A stretch of 64,000 bases of DNA from Okeania sp. KiyG1 (GTDB taxonomy: Bacteria; Cyanobacteriota; Cyanobacteriia; Cyanobacteriales; Microcoleaceae), in NCBI RefSeq assembly GCF_014132355.1, contig NZ_BLZO01000046.1, positions 1-64,000 on the forward strand. Reading direction: 5' to 3'. Every line of letters starts with the position of its first letter. The first letter of the stretch is position 1. Under the pieces are notes generated by a model. The model was not told the origin of the DNA. It saw nothing but the letters and a program-made list of their open reading frames with translations, and ran no database searches. Made by a program: the position numbers and the translations under genes. Shown one piece after another: positions 38,263-47,975 of this stretch.

Positions 38263-40743
38263 ATGAAAGTCGAAGAAGCATTGGAAGTTCTGGAGACAGT
38301 TCTACCTCCAGGCTCCTTAAACGCTGTAAAAAGAAAGGTATTTTCTCAAGCATGGGAAGGTAAAGCTTATGCTGAAATTGCCGAGCAAGCAGGTTATGAC
38401 CCAGACTACATAAAAGGAGTAGCTGCAAACTTATGGCAAAGTCTTTCTGGTGTCTTAGACGAAAAAGTAACCAAGAAAAACTTTCGCGCTCTGCTGAGAC
38501 AAAAATTTGGCATTCAGAAATCATGTCTTGCCAAAACAGAACTAAACATTCAACAACATATATTCCAATCTTCTACAGAAACAAAAAAAACACTGTCTAA
38601 ACCAAAAATTGATTGGGGAGAAGCTATAGATGTTTCTGTTTTTTACGGACGTTCTCAAGAACTAAATCGACTACAACAATATATTATCGGAGATGGCTGT
38701 CGTTTAGTAGCATTACTAGGTATGGGAGGCATTGGTAAAACAGCAGTAGCAGCAAAAGTCGCCAAACAACTACAGAATAAATTTGACTATATAATCTGGC
38801 GATCGCTCCGTCATGCTCCCTCCCTAGAAACAATTCTCACTCAACTCGTATCATTTTTATCCCAGCAAGAATGTACTCAAGGAGAACTAAGCAAACTAAT
38901 TGAATACTTGCGTAACTCACGTTGCCTAATAATTTTAGATAGTGTCGAAAGCATTTTACAAACTGGATGTACAGGTCACTATCGTCCTGGCTACGAAAAC
39001 TACAGTCAACTCTTTCATTTAATCGGCGAAACATCCCACTCTAGCAGTCTCATCCTCACCAGTCGAGAAAAACCTCCGGAAGTAGCAGCCTTTGAAAGTA
39101 TAGATGCAGCAGTACGCTCCCTACAACTACTCGGTTCTAAAGAAGTAGCCCATGCTTTACTAAAAACCAACAAAATATTAGGCTCAGAAACACAAAAACA
39201 ACAGCTCAGTGAATATTATAGTTATAGTCCCCTAGCCTTAAAAATTGTCACCAGTTCCATAACAGACTTATTTGATGGAGACCTATCAGAATTTCTGCAA
39301 CATGGCACAACCACCTTCAATGGTATTCGTCGCCTCCTCGACCAACACTTTCAGCGTCTATCAGAGCTAGAAAAAAAAATCATAGTTTGGTTGGCAATTA
39401 ACCAAGACTGGACTAATGTACAAAGATTGCAAACTGATATTGTGCCAGCAATTTCCAAAGCAAATCTCTTAGAAAGTTTAGAAGCTCTGATCTGGCGCTC
39501 TCTAGTCAAGAAAAAATCAAGTATGTATACAGTTGAAGCTGTAGTAATGGAGTATATTCTCCACTACTTAATTGAACAGGTCGTTTCTGAGTTAACTACT
39601 GCAAATTTAGACTTATTTATCAGTCATTCTTTAATCATCACCACTGGCAAACGCTATGTTAAAGAACGACAAAATAAGCTAATTATAGAACCTATTGCCA
39701 GACAACTCAGCACAATATTTAGTTCGACTCGAGCGCTAGAACAACAATTGTTATTAATTTTAAACAAGCTACAAGCAAGTGAAACTTCCTTGTGTGGTTA
39801 TGGCATTGAAAATCTGATTAACCTGTGCATGAAACTACAAATTGACTTAATGGTAAGTGACATTTCTCCCGGTCAAATAGAATCTCATAAATCTGCTAAT
39901 ACCTATTCCCAAAAAGCTATTGAAGTATTAGCTACAGTTAACTCGAAATCTTCTGAGTATTGTGCAATAGTTCCTGGGAAACTTTGCCCTGCTATTAGTC
40001 AAGCAGATAAACAAAAGTGCCATGAAAGTTATGACTCACAGTTGCTAGAGCATAGTTCTTGTGTTTGTCCTACTAATTCTGTAGATTTATCTGACCAAAC
40101 TTGCTTAGAACCACCAAAACAAGAAGATGAAAATCTTTTAGACTGCCCAATGTTGTTGGAAAAAATGCAAATACCGACATTGGGTAATATTTCTGTCATC
40201 GCTTCTAGTCCAAATAGAGATTTTTTAGCGATCGCTGATAAATTGGGAGAAATTCGTCTGTTATCAACGGTGAAAGGTAAATCAAATTTGCTGCTTGACG
40301 GCCATACTCAAGAAGTACATTCTCTTGTTTGGAGTCCAGATGGAAATTTTCTCGCAACTGGTAGTAGCGATCGAAAAGTAAGATTATGGGATATTAATAC
40401 AGGTAAATGTCTCCACATTTTTGCAGGACATACAGCACAAATTGATTCCTTAGTTTGGAGTCAAAATAGTCAAACTATTGCTAGTAGAAGTGAAGATAAA
40501 ACTATTAAACTCTGGGATATTTCTACTGGCGAATGTTTGCATACTTGGTTAGCTGAAAATTTTATTCAATCCTCTACTTACTTGGATTTACTATCAACTG
40601 ATATGTTTGAATTTTTAGCTCCTACTTTTATTGAAGTTGAATGTTCTGTTAGTCTAAGGATGAATGGCTTAAGTTTTGTTGGGTTTGTAGATTCTCAAGA
40701 TGATTGTACGCCCATAGTATCTTTATTTGCATATAAAGCTTAG
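38263..40743 (+). CDS. NB-ARC (STAND) NTPase with N-terminal HTH-like domain and short WD40 tail
   Basis: 826 residues. The N-terminal ~85 residues (MKVEEALEVLETVLPPGSL, WEGKAYAEIAEQAGYDPDYI) look like a helix-turn-helix region typical of cyanobacterial NB-ARC proteins. The NTPase follows with Walker A LLGMGGIGKTAVAAK (near 152-166), Walker B CLIILDSVE (near 224) and ILTSREKP. A helical region leads to two clear WD40 repeats (GHTQEVHSLVWSPDG to LWDINTG, and GHTAQIDSLVWSQ to LWDISTG) at about 680-770, plus weaker neighbours. STAND proteins sense a ligand through the repeats and oligomerise; many act in signalling or phage defence. The WD40 part is far too short for a full propeller, so it may be truncated or pair with another protein. 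Confidence 0.88.
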   Translation: MKVEEALEVLETVLPPGSLNAVKRKVFSQAWEGKAYAEIAEQAGYDPDYIKGVAANLWQSLSGVLDEKVTKKNFRALLRQKFGIQKSCLAKTELNIQQHIFQSSTETKKTLSKPKIDWGEAIDVSVFYGRSQELNRLQQYIIGDGCRLVALLGMGGIGKTAVAAKVAKQLQNKFDYIIWRSLRHAPSLETILTQLVSFLSQQECTQGELSKLIEYLRNSRCLIILDSVESILQTGCTGHYRPGYENYSQLFHLIGETSHSSSLILTSREKPPEVAAFESIDAAVRSLQLLGSKEVAHALLKTNKILGSETQKQQLSEYYSYSPLALKIVTSSITDLFDGDLSEFLQHGTTTFNGIRRLLDQHFQRLSELEKKIIVWLAINQDWTNVQRLQTDIVPAISKANLLESLEALIWRSLVKKKSSMYTVEAVVMEYILHYLIEQVVSELTTANLDLFISHSLIITTGKRYVKERQNKLIIEPIARQLSTIFSSTRALEQQLLLILNKLQASETSLCGYGIENLINLCMKLQIDLMVSDISPGQIESHKSANTYSQKAIEVLATVNSKSSEYCAIVPGKLCPAISQADKQKCHESYDSQLLEHSSCVCPTNSVDLSDQTCLEPPKQEDENLLDCPMLLEKMQIPTLGNISVIASSPNRDFLAIADKLGEIRLLSTVKGKSNLLLDGHTQEVHSLVWSPDGNFLATGSSDRKVRLWDINTGKCLHIFAGHTAQIDSLVWSQNSQTIASRSEDKTIKLWDISTGECLHTWLAENFIQSSTYLDLLSTDMFEFLAPTFIEVECSVSLRMNGLSFVGFVDSQDDCTPIVSLFAYKA

Positions 40744-41061
40744 TTCAACAATTAATAATTAATAATTAATAATTACCTATCCTTGAAAATAAGAGGATTG
40801 ACTCAAAGGAAAAATTTTTTTTTCTCCTTTAGTAGTTAAGTTGGCGTAGTCTCGCTCTATATGCAAAGATACTAAATGGCTTCTATACAGAGAGGATTGA
40901 CTTAATCAAGGAATAAAGGTATAATCCCTCATCAAACATACCTTTATATTGTAATCCATCAGAGCAAAGTTAAAATTCAATAGTAAACAGAAAACTCTGA
41001 TGGTTCAACACTCTGGTATCGTAGTACATCTCTAAACAATTAGAAATTTTTTAAATCAGCA
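40744..41061. repeat. Family H repeat, then plain AT-rich sequence
   Basis: AATTAATAATTAATAATT, ACCTATCCTTGAAAATAAGA and TTTCTCCTTTAG (40746-40840) are family H parts starting two bases after the NB-ARC stop codon. Nothing further is seen up to 41061. Confidence 0.6.
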
Positions 41062-41704
41062 ATGATGAAATTATTTACTATTGGTCATTCTAATCATTCC
41101 ATAGAATCTTTTTTAAGTCTCTTACAAAAACATCAGATAACAGCCTTAGCAGATGTTCGATCCTACCCTTATAGTAATTATTTACCTCATTTTCATCAAA
41201 AAAACATTAAGCAATATCTACAGAAAATCAATATTTCATACATTTTTTAGGCAAAGAATTAGGTGCAAGAACTAATAATTTAAGTTGTTACGTTAATGGA
41301 AAAGCTTTATACGAGCTAATTGCTAACACAGAAGAATTTCAAAAGGTTTAGAAAAAGTTTATCAAAGTTTGGAAAATTATAATATTGCTTTGATGTGTTC
41401 TGAACAAGATCCAATTACTTGTCATCGTGCTATTTTAGTGAGCCGACATTTAACATATAAAGGTTTAGACATTTACCATATTCTTAAAAATGGTGAATTA
41501 GAAAATCACTCTGCTCTTGAACAAAGACTGCTACAAATTAATCATCTTATTGAAAAAACCCAGCCATTTTTACAATTAAGTCTTTTTGATACTGAAAGCT
41601 TCAGCAAAAATGTTACCCAATCCACTAAAAATTCTGAAGATACAATACTTGAAAAAGCTTACAAAATTCAAGGGGATAAAATTGCATATGTAAACAAAAA
41701 ATAG
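41062..41704 (+). pseudogene. DUF488 family gene, two single-base frameshifts
   Basis: Reads as one DUF488 protein when two indels are corrected. 41062-41250 has FTIGHSNHSIESFLSLL and ADVRSYPYSNYLPHF. A T run at about 41242-41247 lacks one T, after which FLGKELGARTNN and CYVNGKALYELIAN follow. A short A run near 41341-41344 lacks one A. From 41369 the frame continues with MCSEQDPITCHRAILVSRHL. The family signatures (TIGHS, ADVR, C(S)E x DP x CHR) are all present. Its biochemical activity is not established. It heads a cluster with a second DUF488 and a dual-OB-like gene. Confidence 0.8.
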
Positions 41705-41906
41705 TATCTAATATTGTTTGTTAGATCTGGATAAGTCATTTCAGTTATCAGTTATCAGTTATCAGTACCTCTGTAATAAGGAGGTTTGACATCAGCAATG
41801 CTCTTTTCTCTTTGTCAATTAGATATGGTGCAGGTTTATGAGCCATCTCTCGACCGCTTTTTATCCCCTTAAAAGGGTAGGCTTTAGACAACAATTTTTC
41901 GGTAAA

Positions 41907-42348
41907 ATGAAAAAAACTATTGAAATTTTTACAATTGGATTTACAAAAAACCGCTCAAGAATTTTTGATAATTTAACAGAATCAAAAGTAAAATGCGTTA
42001 TTGATACAAGAGTCAATAATGCTTCTCAACTTGCTGGATTTGCGAAAAAAAAGATTTAGAATATTTTCTTAAAGTGATTTGCAATATTGAATATATTCAT
42101 ATTCTAGATTTAGCACCTACTAAAGAACTTTTAGATGATTATAAAAAAAGAGAATTACTTGGGATACTTATGAACAAAAATTTAATCACCTTATGAGTGA
42201 AAGAGAAATCGAAAAAAAAGTTTCACCCCAACTTTTAGACCGAGGTTGTTTGCTTTGTAGTGAAGCTAAACCACATTATTGTCATCGCCGTTTAGTAGCT
42301 GAATATCTCAATAAACAATGGGGAAATATTAAAGTATGTCATCTCTGA
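41907..42348 (+). pseudogene. Second DUF488-like gene, two frameshifts, overlapping next gene
   Basis: Start ATG 41907 gives MKKTIEIFTIGFTKNRSRIF and IDTRVNNASQLAGFAKK. A run of eight A (42045-42052) then shifts frame; DLEYFLKVICNIEYIHI continues. A second lost base near 42154-42158 (GAGAATTAC) precedes TWDTYEQKFNHLM. The end CLLCSEAKPHYCHRRLVAEYL resembles the Cys-containing C-terminal motif of the first DUF488 gene. The stop TGA (42346-42348) overlaps the start of the dual-OB gene by 13 bases, which indicates translational coupling in the intact ancestor. The segment upstream of ATG is family H sequence. Confidence 0.78.
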
Positions 42349-43010
42349 AAAAAATAATTTGTTTAGCTAATTCCTACAAACTAAATGAGCGTTGTATTGC
42401 AGGCATTGATTTAGATACGGGAAAATGGGTTCGTCCAGTATGCGATCGCCAATATCCTGAAGATGGAAGAGTACCTAAAAGAATTAGATTTGTTGAAGGT
42501 AGAGAACCAAAACCTCTTGATATTCTTGAAATTCCTCTTGATAATAAAGGAAATGATTTTGGTTTTGAAAGTGAAAACCTTTCAGTATTAAAAGGTGAAT
42601 GGAAATGTTTAGGTCAAGCTAAAGTTGAAGAGATACTTCAATACTGTAATAATTCCGACTATATCCTACATAATTCTCGTAAATATGTTAATCCTTCCTA
42701 TCTAAAAACAGTTCCCTTTCATCGACGTCGAACAATTGAAATTGTTAAAGTTAAAAAGCAAAATTTCTCTGTTACTCAAAATAAAGAAGGTAAATTTCGA
42801 GGTAGTATCAAAAATAATAATGGTTATTTGCTCTTAAATAATGCAAAAATTACCGATCCAGAATTTATAAAAGACTTAGAAAACGGATATTCTCTAACTT
42901 CAAATAATCTTTTGGTGACTATAAGTCTTAGTATGCCTTATGCTACTTCTCAAAATTGGGAAGGAGAACCTCCTTGTTGGAAGTTAATAGCAAATATACT
43001 TGAGTTTTGA
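42336..43010 (+). CDS. Dual-OB-like (DuOB) domain protein
   Basis: 224 residues, intact. MSSLKKIICLANSYKLNERC, AGIDLDTGKWVRPVCDR, DILEIPLD, LHNSRKYVNPSY and PYATSQNWEGEPPCWKLIANI are hallmarks of a small family often annotated as a dual OB-fold protein and found next to DUF488 genes. Both are discussed as possible parts of prokaryotic conflict systems. That is family knowledge recalled, not shown by this sequence. The start is fixed by the 13-base overlap with the preceding gene. It stayed intact while both upstream partners carry frameshifts. Confidence 0.7.
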   Translation: MSSLKKIICLANSYKLNERCIAGIDLDTGKWVRPVCDRQYPEDGRVPKRIRFVEGREPKPLDILEIPLDNKGNDFGFESENLSVLKGEWKCLGQAKVEEILQYCNNSDYILHNSRKYVNPSYLKTVPFHRRRTIEIVKVKKQNFSVTQNKEGKFRGSIKNNNGYLLLNNAKITDPEFIKDLENGYSLTSNNLLVTISLSMPYATSQNWEGEPPCWKLIANILEF

Positions 43011-43401
43011 TTTGCCTAAAAGCTAATAATACTAGGTGCTTTCTGTTCCGGACTGCTCTGCAAACCCTGTCGGTCGCTTCGGACGAAAATATGTTGCAGG
43101 TGCTTCAAAAATTAATAATTAATAATTAATAATTAATAATTACCTCTCCTTGAAAACGGATAGTATTGACTCAAAGAAAAATTTTTTCTTGTTTCTCCTT
43201 TAAAGGAGAGGCTTCAAACCTTAATTATTCGGTAAATCCTATGTATATTATTCTTATGTCTATTCCGTTACTAGCCGTTAACCGTTACTAACCCTCACTC
43301 TCCTACTCCTTCACTCAAGAAAACATAGAAAAGTTTTTGAGAAGAGAATAAGACTATAGAGGAGAAGAACCCGATCGCTATCATTCAAATTAACTTTTTG
43401 A
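43011..43401. repeat. Intergenic with family H repeat
   Basis: A complete-looking family H copy at about 43108-43235: AATTAATAATTAATAATT, CTCTCCTTGAAAACGGATAG, GTTTCTCCTTTAAAGGAGAGG, CCTTAATTATTCGGTAAA. The rest is unremarkable. Confidence 0.65.
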
Positions 43402-43938
43402 CTAGGATGCTTTGATTAACTCATCAATATCTGTCTTATTAATTTCCCAGATTTCTTCTTCTTCCCATTCCCAAATCCATCTGCTATTTACCCGTTTCAC
43501 GTTCCCGTCAAAATTATAAACTGTCGCCGTTGCCAAAGTCTCAATCCAGACAGTCGCTCCACAAGAATGAGGTTTTTCTGGTCGATAAACAATCCGACAA
43601 GGACCATGAATATCTATTTCGTGACCTTTGGCTAAATTTTCAGAACTTCGTTTGGCAGAAACTACATGAAGATCGGTATTCTGATTATTTTTATTGATGC
43701 CTATATTAGGGCGATTGAAGTGAATAGTATTCTTGCCACAGTGTCTACAGGAACGCCAACGAGGTTTGGGACCACGACTCCTACCTGCAATCCTAGGCAT
43801 ACCTTTATATAGAGGAATCACCCAAGTGCGACCGTTAATCTTTCTAGCTCCTTGAATTCGACCTTCTTTAAGTAAAACTCGGACTCTTTGAGCAGAAATA
43901 CTTAAAAGAGAAGCTGCTTCAGTAGTACCCACAAACAT
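43402..43938 (-). CDS. HTH (MerR/excisionase-like) protein with zinc ribbon
   Basis: 178 residues. The N-terminal 45 residues (FVGTTEAASLLSISAQRVRV, EGRIQGARKINGRTWVIPL) form a winged-helix HTH of the excisionase/MerR type with the typical wing that ends in WVIP. Next come a basic stretch and CRHCGKN, possibly half of a zinc-binding site with later Cys residues (GPCRIVY, SCGATVW). The C-terminus (WIWEWEEEEIWEINKTDIDE) is acidic. Probably a DNA-binding protein; the target is unknown. It is a stand-alone gene with no phage or integrase partner visible. Confidence 0.75.
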   Translation of the reverse strand: MFVGTTEAASLLSISAQRVRVLLKEGRIQGARKINGRTWVIPLYKGMPRIAGRSRGPKPRWRSCRHCGKNTIHFNRPNIGINKNNQNTDLHVVSAKRSSENLAKGHEIDIHGPCRIVYRPEKPHSCGATVWIETLATATVYNFDGNVKRVNSRWIWEWEEEEIWEINKTDIDELIKAS

Positions 43939-44172
43939 GATTTTTTAACTATTTTGACATACGCAATAGTATAACATAAAAGTTCGCTCATCATTTCAGT
44001 AGGAGTATTATTCATAAATAATGGTATGAAATATTGTTCGGAATATAGGAATAAATAGCCTTATAACTGTACCTGACGCTTCCTCAAAAGTGCTGTAATT
44101 TTCTTAAACTTCTGATCGCTCATTTGGTGATCGCTATTATTGCAAAATAAATTTGTATTATTATTTTCCAGC

Positions 44173-45123
44173 TTATGTATATTGCTGCTTTTGTTGAGCA
44201 ATCCAATCAAGAATTAAATCATTAACTATTTCAGGACATTCATCATGGGGACAATGGCCAGCATTATCAATTTCTGTTAATTTTAAACGGGGGTTAAGCT
44301 GAACAAACTGACTGGGATTAGCAAATTTAGCAGGAACTAATAAATCTTGCTTACCCCAAATCAATAACATGGGAGTTTCCAGGGTAGGAAGTAAAGCTTT
44401 CACACTAGGACCTAACTTTGTACTACCCATAATCTTAAATAAAATACAAAAAGCACGGGTAGCTCCGCGATCGCTTGGCGGTCCTGCTAATATATCTACA
44501 AGTTCTTCTGTAATTCGGTCGGGATTACTATAGGCAATTTTGACCCAACGACGAATAACTGAAGGTCTACGAACCACAGGGAACACAGCTCTCAATAACA
44601 CCGGAGACGCAACAATATTTTGAATAAACTCCACAGTCGGTAATAACCAAGCTGGAATTGCTTCGGCCTGAGCTGCCGGATCGGGTAAACTAATCATGAT
44701 CAGCAATGCAACTATATCTGGATAAGTCGCAGTCGCTACTAGAGAAACTAATGAACCGATAGAGTTACCAACTAATATTACAGGTACTTGAATAAAAGTC
44801 TGCCAAAATTCATACACCTGCTCTACCCAAAAACTAACATCGTAGTTGGCGATCGCTTTTTCAGAAGCACCAAAACCTACTAAATCTAGTGCATAAACTG
44901 TATGTTTTTGGCTGAGTACATTTATATTATGTTGCCAATGGCCTATTGATGCTCCAAAACCATGTAGCAGTAAAATAGGAGGGTTTTCTAACTTATGGCC
45001 TTCTAAAGTTTCGTGGTTATTTTGGCATCGAACATAAGTATAACGAATTTGCCACCCTCGCCATACCCAGTCTCTTTGACTACCTATTTTTTTTTGCCAG
45101 TTGCTAGTAGTATTGCCCACCAT
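44173..45123 (-). CDS. Alpha/beta hydrolase
   Basis: 316 residues, a single-domain alpha/beta hydrolase. The oxyanion-hole region is LLLHGFGASIGHW, the nucleophile elbow VGNSIGS has Ser121, the acid is Asp260 in WGKQDLLVP and the base is His290 in NAGHCPHDECPE, so the triad is complete. No signal peptide is present. The NSIG elbow and the long cap (about 140-240) resemble plant and cyanobacterial esterases of the pheophytinase-like group, but the substrate cannot be assigned. It is transcribed divergently from infC. Confidence 0.88.
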   Translation of the reverse strand: MVGNTTSNWQKKIGSQRDWVWRGWQIRYTYVRCQNNHETLEGHKLENPPILLLHGFGASIGHWQHNINVLSQKHTVYALDLVGFGASEKAIANYDVSFWVEQVYEFWQTFIQVPVILVGNSIGSLVSLVATATYPDIVALLIMISLPDPAAQAEAIPAWLLPTVEFIQNIVASPVLLRAVFPVVRRPSVIRRWVKIAYSNPDRITEELVDILAGPPSDRGATRAFCILFKIMGSTKLGPSVKALLPTLETPMLLIWGKQDLLVPAKFANPSQFVQLNPRLKLTEIDNAGHCPHDECPEIVNDLILDWIAQQKQQYT

Positions 45124-45579
45124 ATACTTAAATAATTCCCAAATATTAAGATTTGCAAAGTGCCAGACACATTATTAATTATCTATCTACGTCAAACTAA
45201 TAAACTTGCATAAAAGCCTTCATCCGTGATATCATTATTGTCTATAAACTATACTATTTATGTTAAAAACAAAATTCCCAAATTCAAATTCAATTTAAAT
45301 AGATATTGCTAAATTAGCAAATATTCTGTAATGGTCTCTTTATAAACTAATTATGTACCATCAAATCCTCAAATCTATATGAGGTTAGGAACAGGCAGAA
45401 TGTAAAAAACTAAGTCTTGATGCTTTACCGAAAATAGTTGGGAAGCGTAAAAACCCTTTAGAATAAAAATATCTGGTGCTTCAACTAGAGAGAGCATCAA
45501 AAAAAAGGATCTATCTAAAAAGTGTAGCCTGATTTAGTATGAATGTCCCTCTAAACAATCGTTTTAAATATTCCAATTA
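45124..45579. other. Divergent intergenic region between hydrolase and infC
   Basis: 456 bases without a recognisable repeat or gene. It must hold the promoters of both genes, but no clear -35/-10 pair stood out. Ribosomal-protein-type autoregulatory structure in the infC leader was not evident by eye. Confidence 0.4.
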
Positions 45580-46110
45580 ATGCCAATCGAAAAAAGAAAT
45601 AATCGTAATCTCCCTCAAGTTAACAACAATATTCGAGTTCCTAAAATCAGAGCTATTGATGCAGATGGCTCTCAGTTGGGAATCATGGATACAGAAAAAG
45701 CATTGCAAATGGCCAGAGAAAAGGAACTAGACCTGGTTATGGTCAGTGATAAAGCTGACCCACCGGTTTGTAGAATAATGGACCATGGGAAGTATATATT
45801 TGAGCAGAAAAAGAAAGCACAAGAGGCCAAAAAGAAGCAACATAACGCAGAAGTTAAGGAAGTGAAGATGCGCTATAAAATTGAGGAACATGACTATAAT
45901 GTTCGCTTATCTCATGCAAAGCGTTTTCTTGAATCAGGTGATAAGGTTAAGGCCACTATTATGTTCCGAGGCCGGGAAATACAGCACAGTAATCTTGCAG
46001 AAGCATTATTGATGCGGATGAAAGAAGATCTAAAAGATTTAGCAGAGGTTCAACAAGCTCCTAAGAGAGAGGGACGCAGTATGATGATGTTGTTATCTCC
46101 TAAAAAGTAA
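45580..46110 (+). CDS. infC: Translation initiation factor IF-3
   Basis: 176 residues, the bacterial norm. IF-3 binds the 30S subunit, checks start-codon pairing and prevents premature 50S joining. Landmarks include [40 protein letters not shown] and [12 protein letters not shown] in the N-domain, a Lys-rich linker, and [34 protein letters not shown] and [14 protein letters not shown] in the C-domain. The usual rpmI-rplT partners are not directly downstream; a decayed TnpB element follows instead. Confidence 0.97.
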   Translation: MPIEKRNNRNLPQVNNNIRVPKIRAIDADGSQLGIMDTEKALQMAREKELDLVMVSDKADPPVCRIMDHGKYIFEQKKKAQEAKKKQHNAEVKEVKMRYKIEEHDYNVRLSHAKRFLESGDKVKATIMFRGREIQHSNLAEALLMRMKEDLKDLAEVQQAPKREGRSMMMLLSPKK

Positions 46111-46213
46111 AGTGGGATAGTCACGGCATTGATAAATCTAAAGTTTAGGATAATAGTAATTAAGTGTTAGTGGATGAAGCTAGCTCTCCGTTCTACTTAA
46201 TAAATTAAGTATA

Positions 46214-46242
46214 TTCCTCTCCTGAGAATTTTCAGGAGGGGA
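46214..46242 (+). terminator. Possible hairpin terminator after infC
   Basis: CCTCTCCTGA pairs with TCAGGAGGGG (one wobble) around GAATTT. Only a weak T tract (TTTAAAC) follows, so it may instead be part of the left end of the adjacent IS200/IS605-type element. Another small hairpin (TCGGATT/AATCCGA) lies near 46337-46354. Confidence 0.45.
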
Positions 46243-46393
46243 TTTAAACTATTGGGCAAGAAGTATACTTTTACCTAAATAACACAGGAGCATGAAAGCC
46301 ATCGTCTTTTAAGTAATGGATGAAAGGCGAGGAGTCGGATTTTAATCCGAAGTATTTTATTTTACCGAAAAGCCACGTTGAAGGCCCCCGTGT

Positions 46394-47810
46394 TTGAACC
46401 GAGGGGATGAAAACAAGGTACTCGTTTGGACTAGACAACTAAAGTTTTCCTCTGTTACTATGATTGACAATAAGTTTTCGTTCCGCCCGTTTCCAATGTA
46501 CTCTTGTCAGCAAGTTTTAGTAGGTAAAAATCCCGAATTAATTGCTATCTTAACATTCTTATGTGAACAGTCTCACAAGCTCACTAACATGGGAATATAT
46601 TATGCCAGGCAACTATATTTTAAGTCTCAAAAAAGCATTGGCAAGTATAACTTAGAAAAGGTATACAAAAAGAACAATCACTATAAAGTTCTACATTCCC
46701 AAGCAGCACAACAAATATTGAGAACTGTAGCTGAATCATTTAGGTCGTATTATGGTCTAGTTAAAGCCTACAGTGAAGGAAAAATCGAACACAGACCAAG
46801 GATTCCTAACTACAGAAAAAAAGGGGGAATGGCTACAGTTAGTTACCCAACTCATGCATTAAAACTTAAAGGTAATCAAATTAGAGTGCCACTAGGTAAT
46901 ACCTGTAAACGCTGGTTTGGTCTAGATTGCTTTTTAATTCCAATGCCGACTAATCTAGAATTTTCATCTCTGAAAGAACTAAGAATATTACCGAGAAACA
47001 AATGTTTTACCCAAGAATTTGTCTATGAAAAAGAAGTAGTAGTTAAACCTCAATTAAATCAAGACAATGTATTAGGAATTGACCATGGTTTAAATAATTG
47101 GTTGACCTGTGTATCAAATTTGGGTACGAGCTTGATAGTAGATGGTAAACACCCACCTATCCCTCCCGGGAGGAACTAAAGGGGTGGGTTGGTACAACAA
47201 ACAGATATCAACTATCAAAGAAAATAAACCGAATGGATTTTGGTCAAATAAACTAGCTGGCATTACAGAAAAGCGTAATCGTCAAGTGCGATTTGGGTAT
47301 AAATAAAGCAGCCAGAATAGTAATTAATCATTGTTTAAAAAATCTATTGGTACAATTGTATTTGGTTGGAATAAAGGTCAGAAAAATGAAATAAAATTAG
47401 GAAAAAAAGTAATTCAGAATTTGTACCAATTCTCACAGCCAGACTGAAAGAAAGAATAGCTCAGTTGTGCGATGAATATGGAATTATATTTATAGAAACC
47501 GAAGAAAGTTATACTTGTAGGGGCGAATGGCCATTCGCCCCTTCATTTTTAGATGGTGACGATCTGCCTATTTATGGTGAAAAACTCGGTGCTGGTGCTC
47601 GGACTCAGGTTCCGAGCAAGGAAGCACCGACCCTACGGGCCAATGATTGGAAACCGTCAGGAAAAAGAACAAAGCGTGGTTTGTATAGAACAGGTAATAA
47701 TTGGTGTGAAGACTGCAGACTGTAATGGGGCTGCAAATATAATTGCAAAAGTAAGCCGCAAAGCTGTAGGGGCGAACGGCCGTTCGCCCCTACTTAAGCC
47801 AACTGTGTAG
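46394..47810 (+). pseudogene. TnpB (IS200/IS605 OrfB) remnant invaded by GTAG palindromes
   Basis: 46394-47179 encodes the N-terminal half (MYSCQQVLVGKNPELIAILT, LRTVAESFRSYYGL, GIDHGLNNWLTCVS with the first catalytic Asp). Frames then change several times; later pieces include EESYT, SFLDGDDLPIYGEK, WKPSGKRTKRGLYRTGNNW and DCNGAANIIAKVSRK. A palindrome GTAGGGGCGAATGGCCATTC(GCCCC) sits at 47517-47543, exactly between EESYT and SFLDGDD, and another (GTAGGGGCGAACGGCCGTTC...) at 47767-47793 near the C-terminus. A third insert, TGCTGGTGCTCGGACTC and on, is at 47589-47640. Dead gene. Confidence 0.85.
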
Positions 47811-47975
47811 GGGCACCGCGGAAATTGTCCCCAAAGAGTATATCTTTGGTCAGCTAAGAAGAAACGTAGCAACACGGATAAATCGCTGTTGCGTAGTATC
47901 TGCGCTTGTTTCCCCGTGACTGACCTCCGGGGAGTAGTCAATAACCATACACTTAAGTTCAAATTTAGCAAATTC

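Noticed and set aside
47889-47975. Longer N-terminus for the MFS-HEAT protein
   Set aside because: These codons come from sequence behind the decayed TnpB; MEQRSLKNYTGLGDKLL at 47976 is the more natural start.
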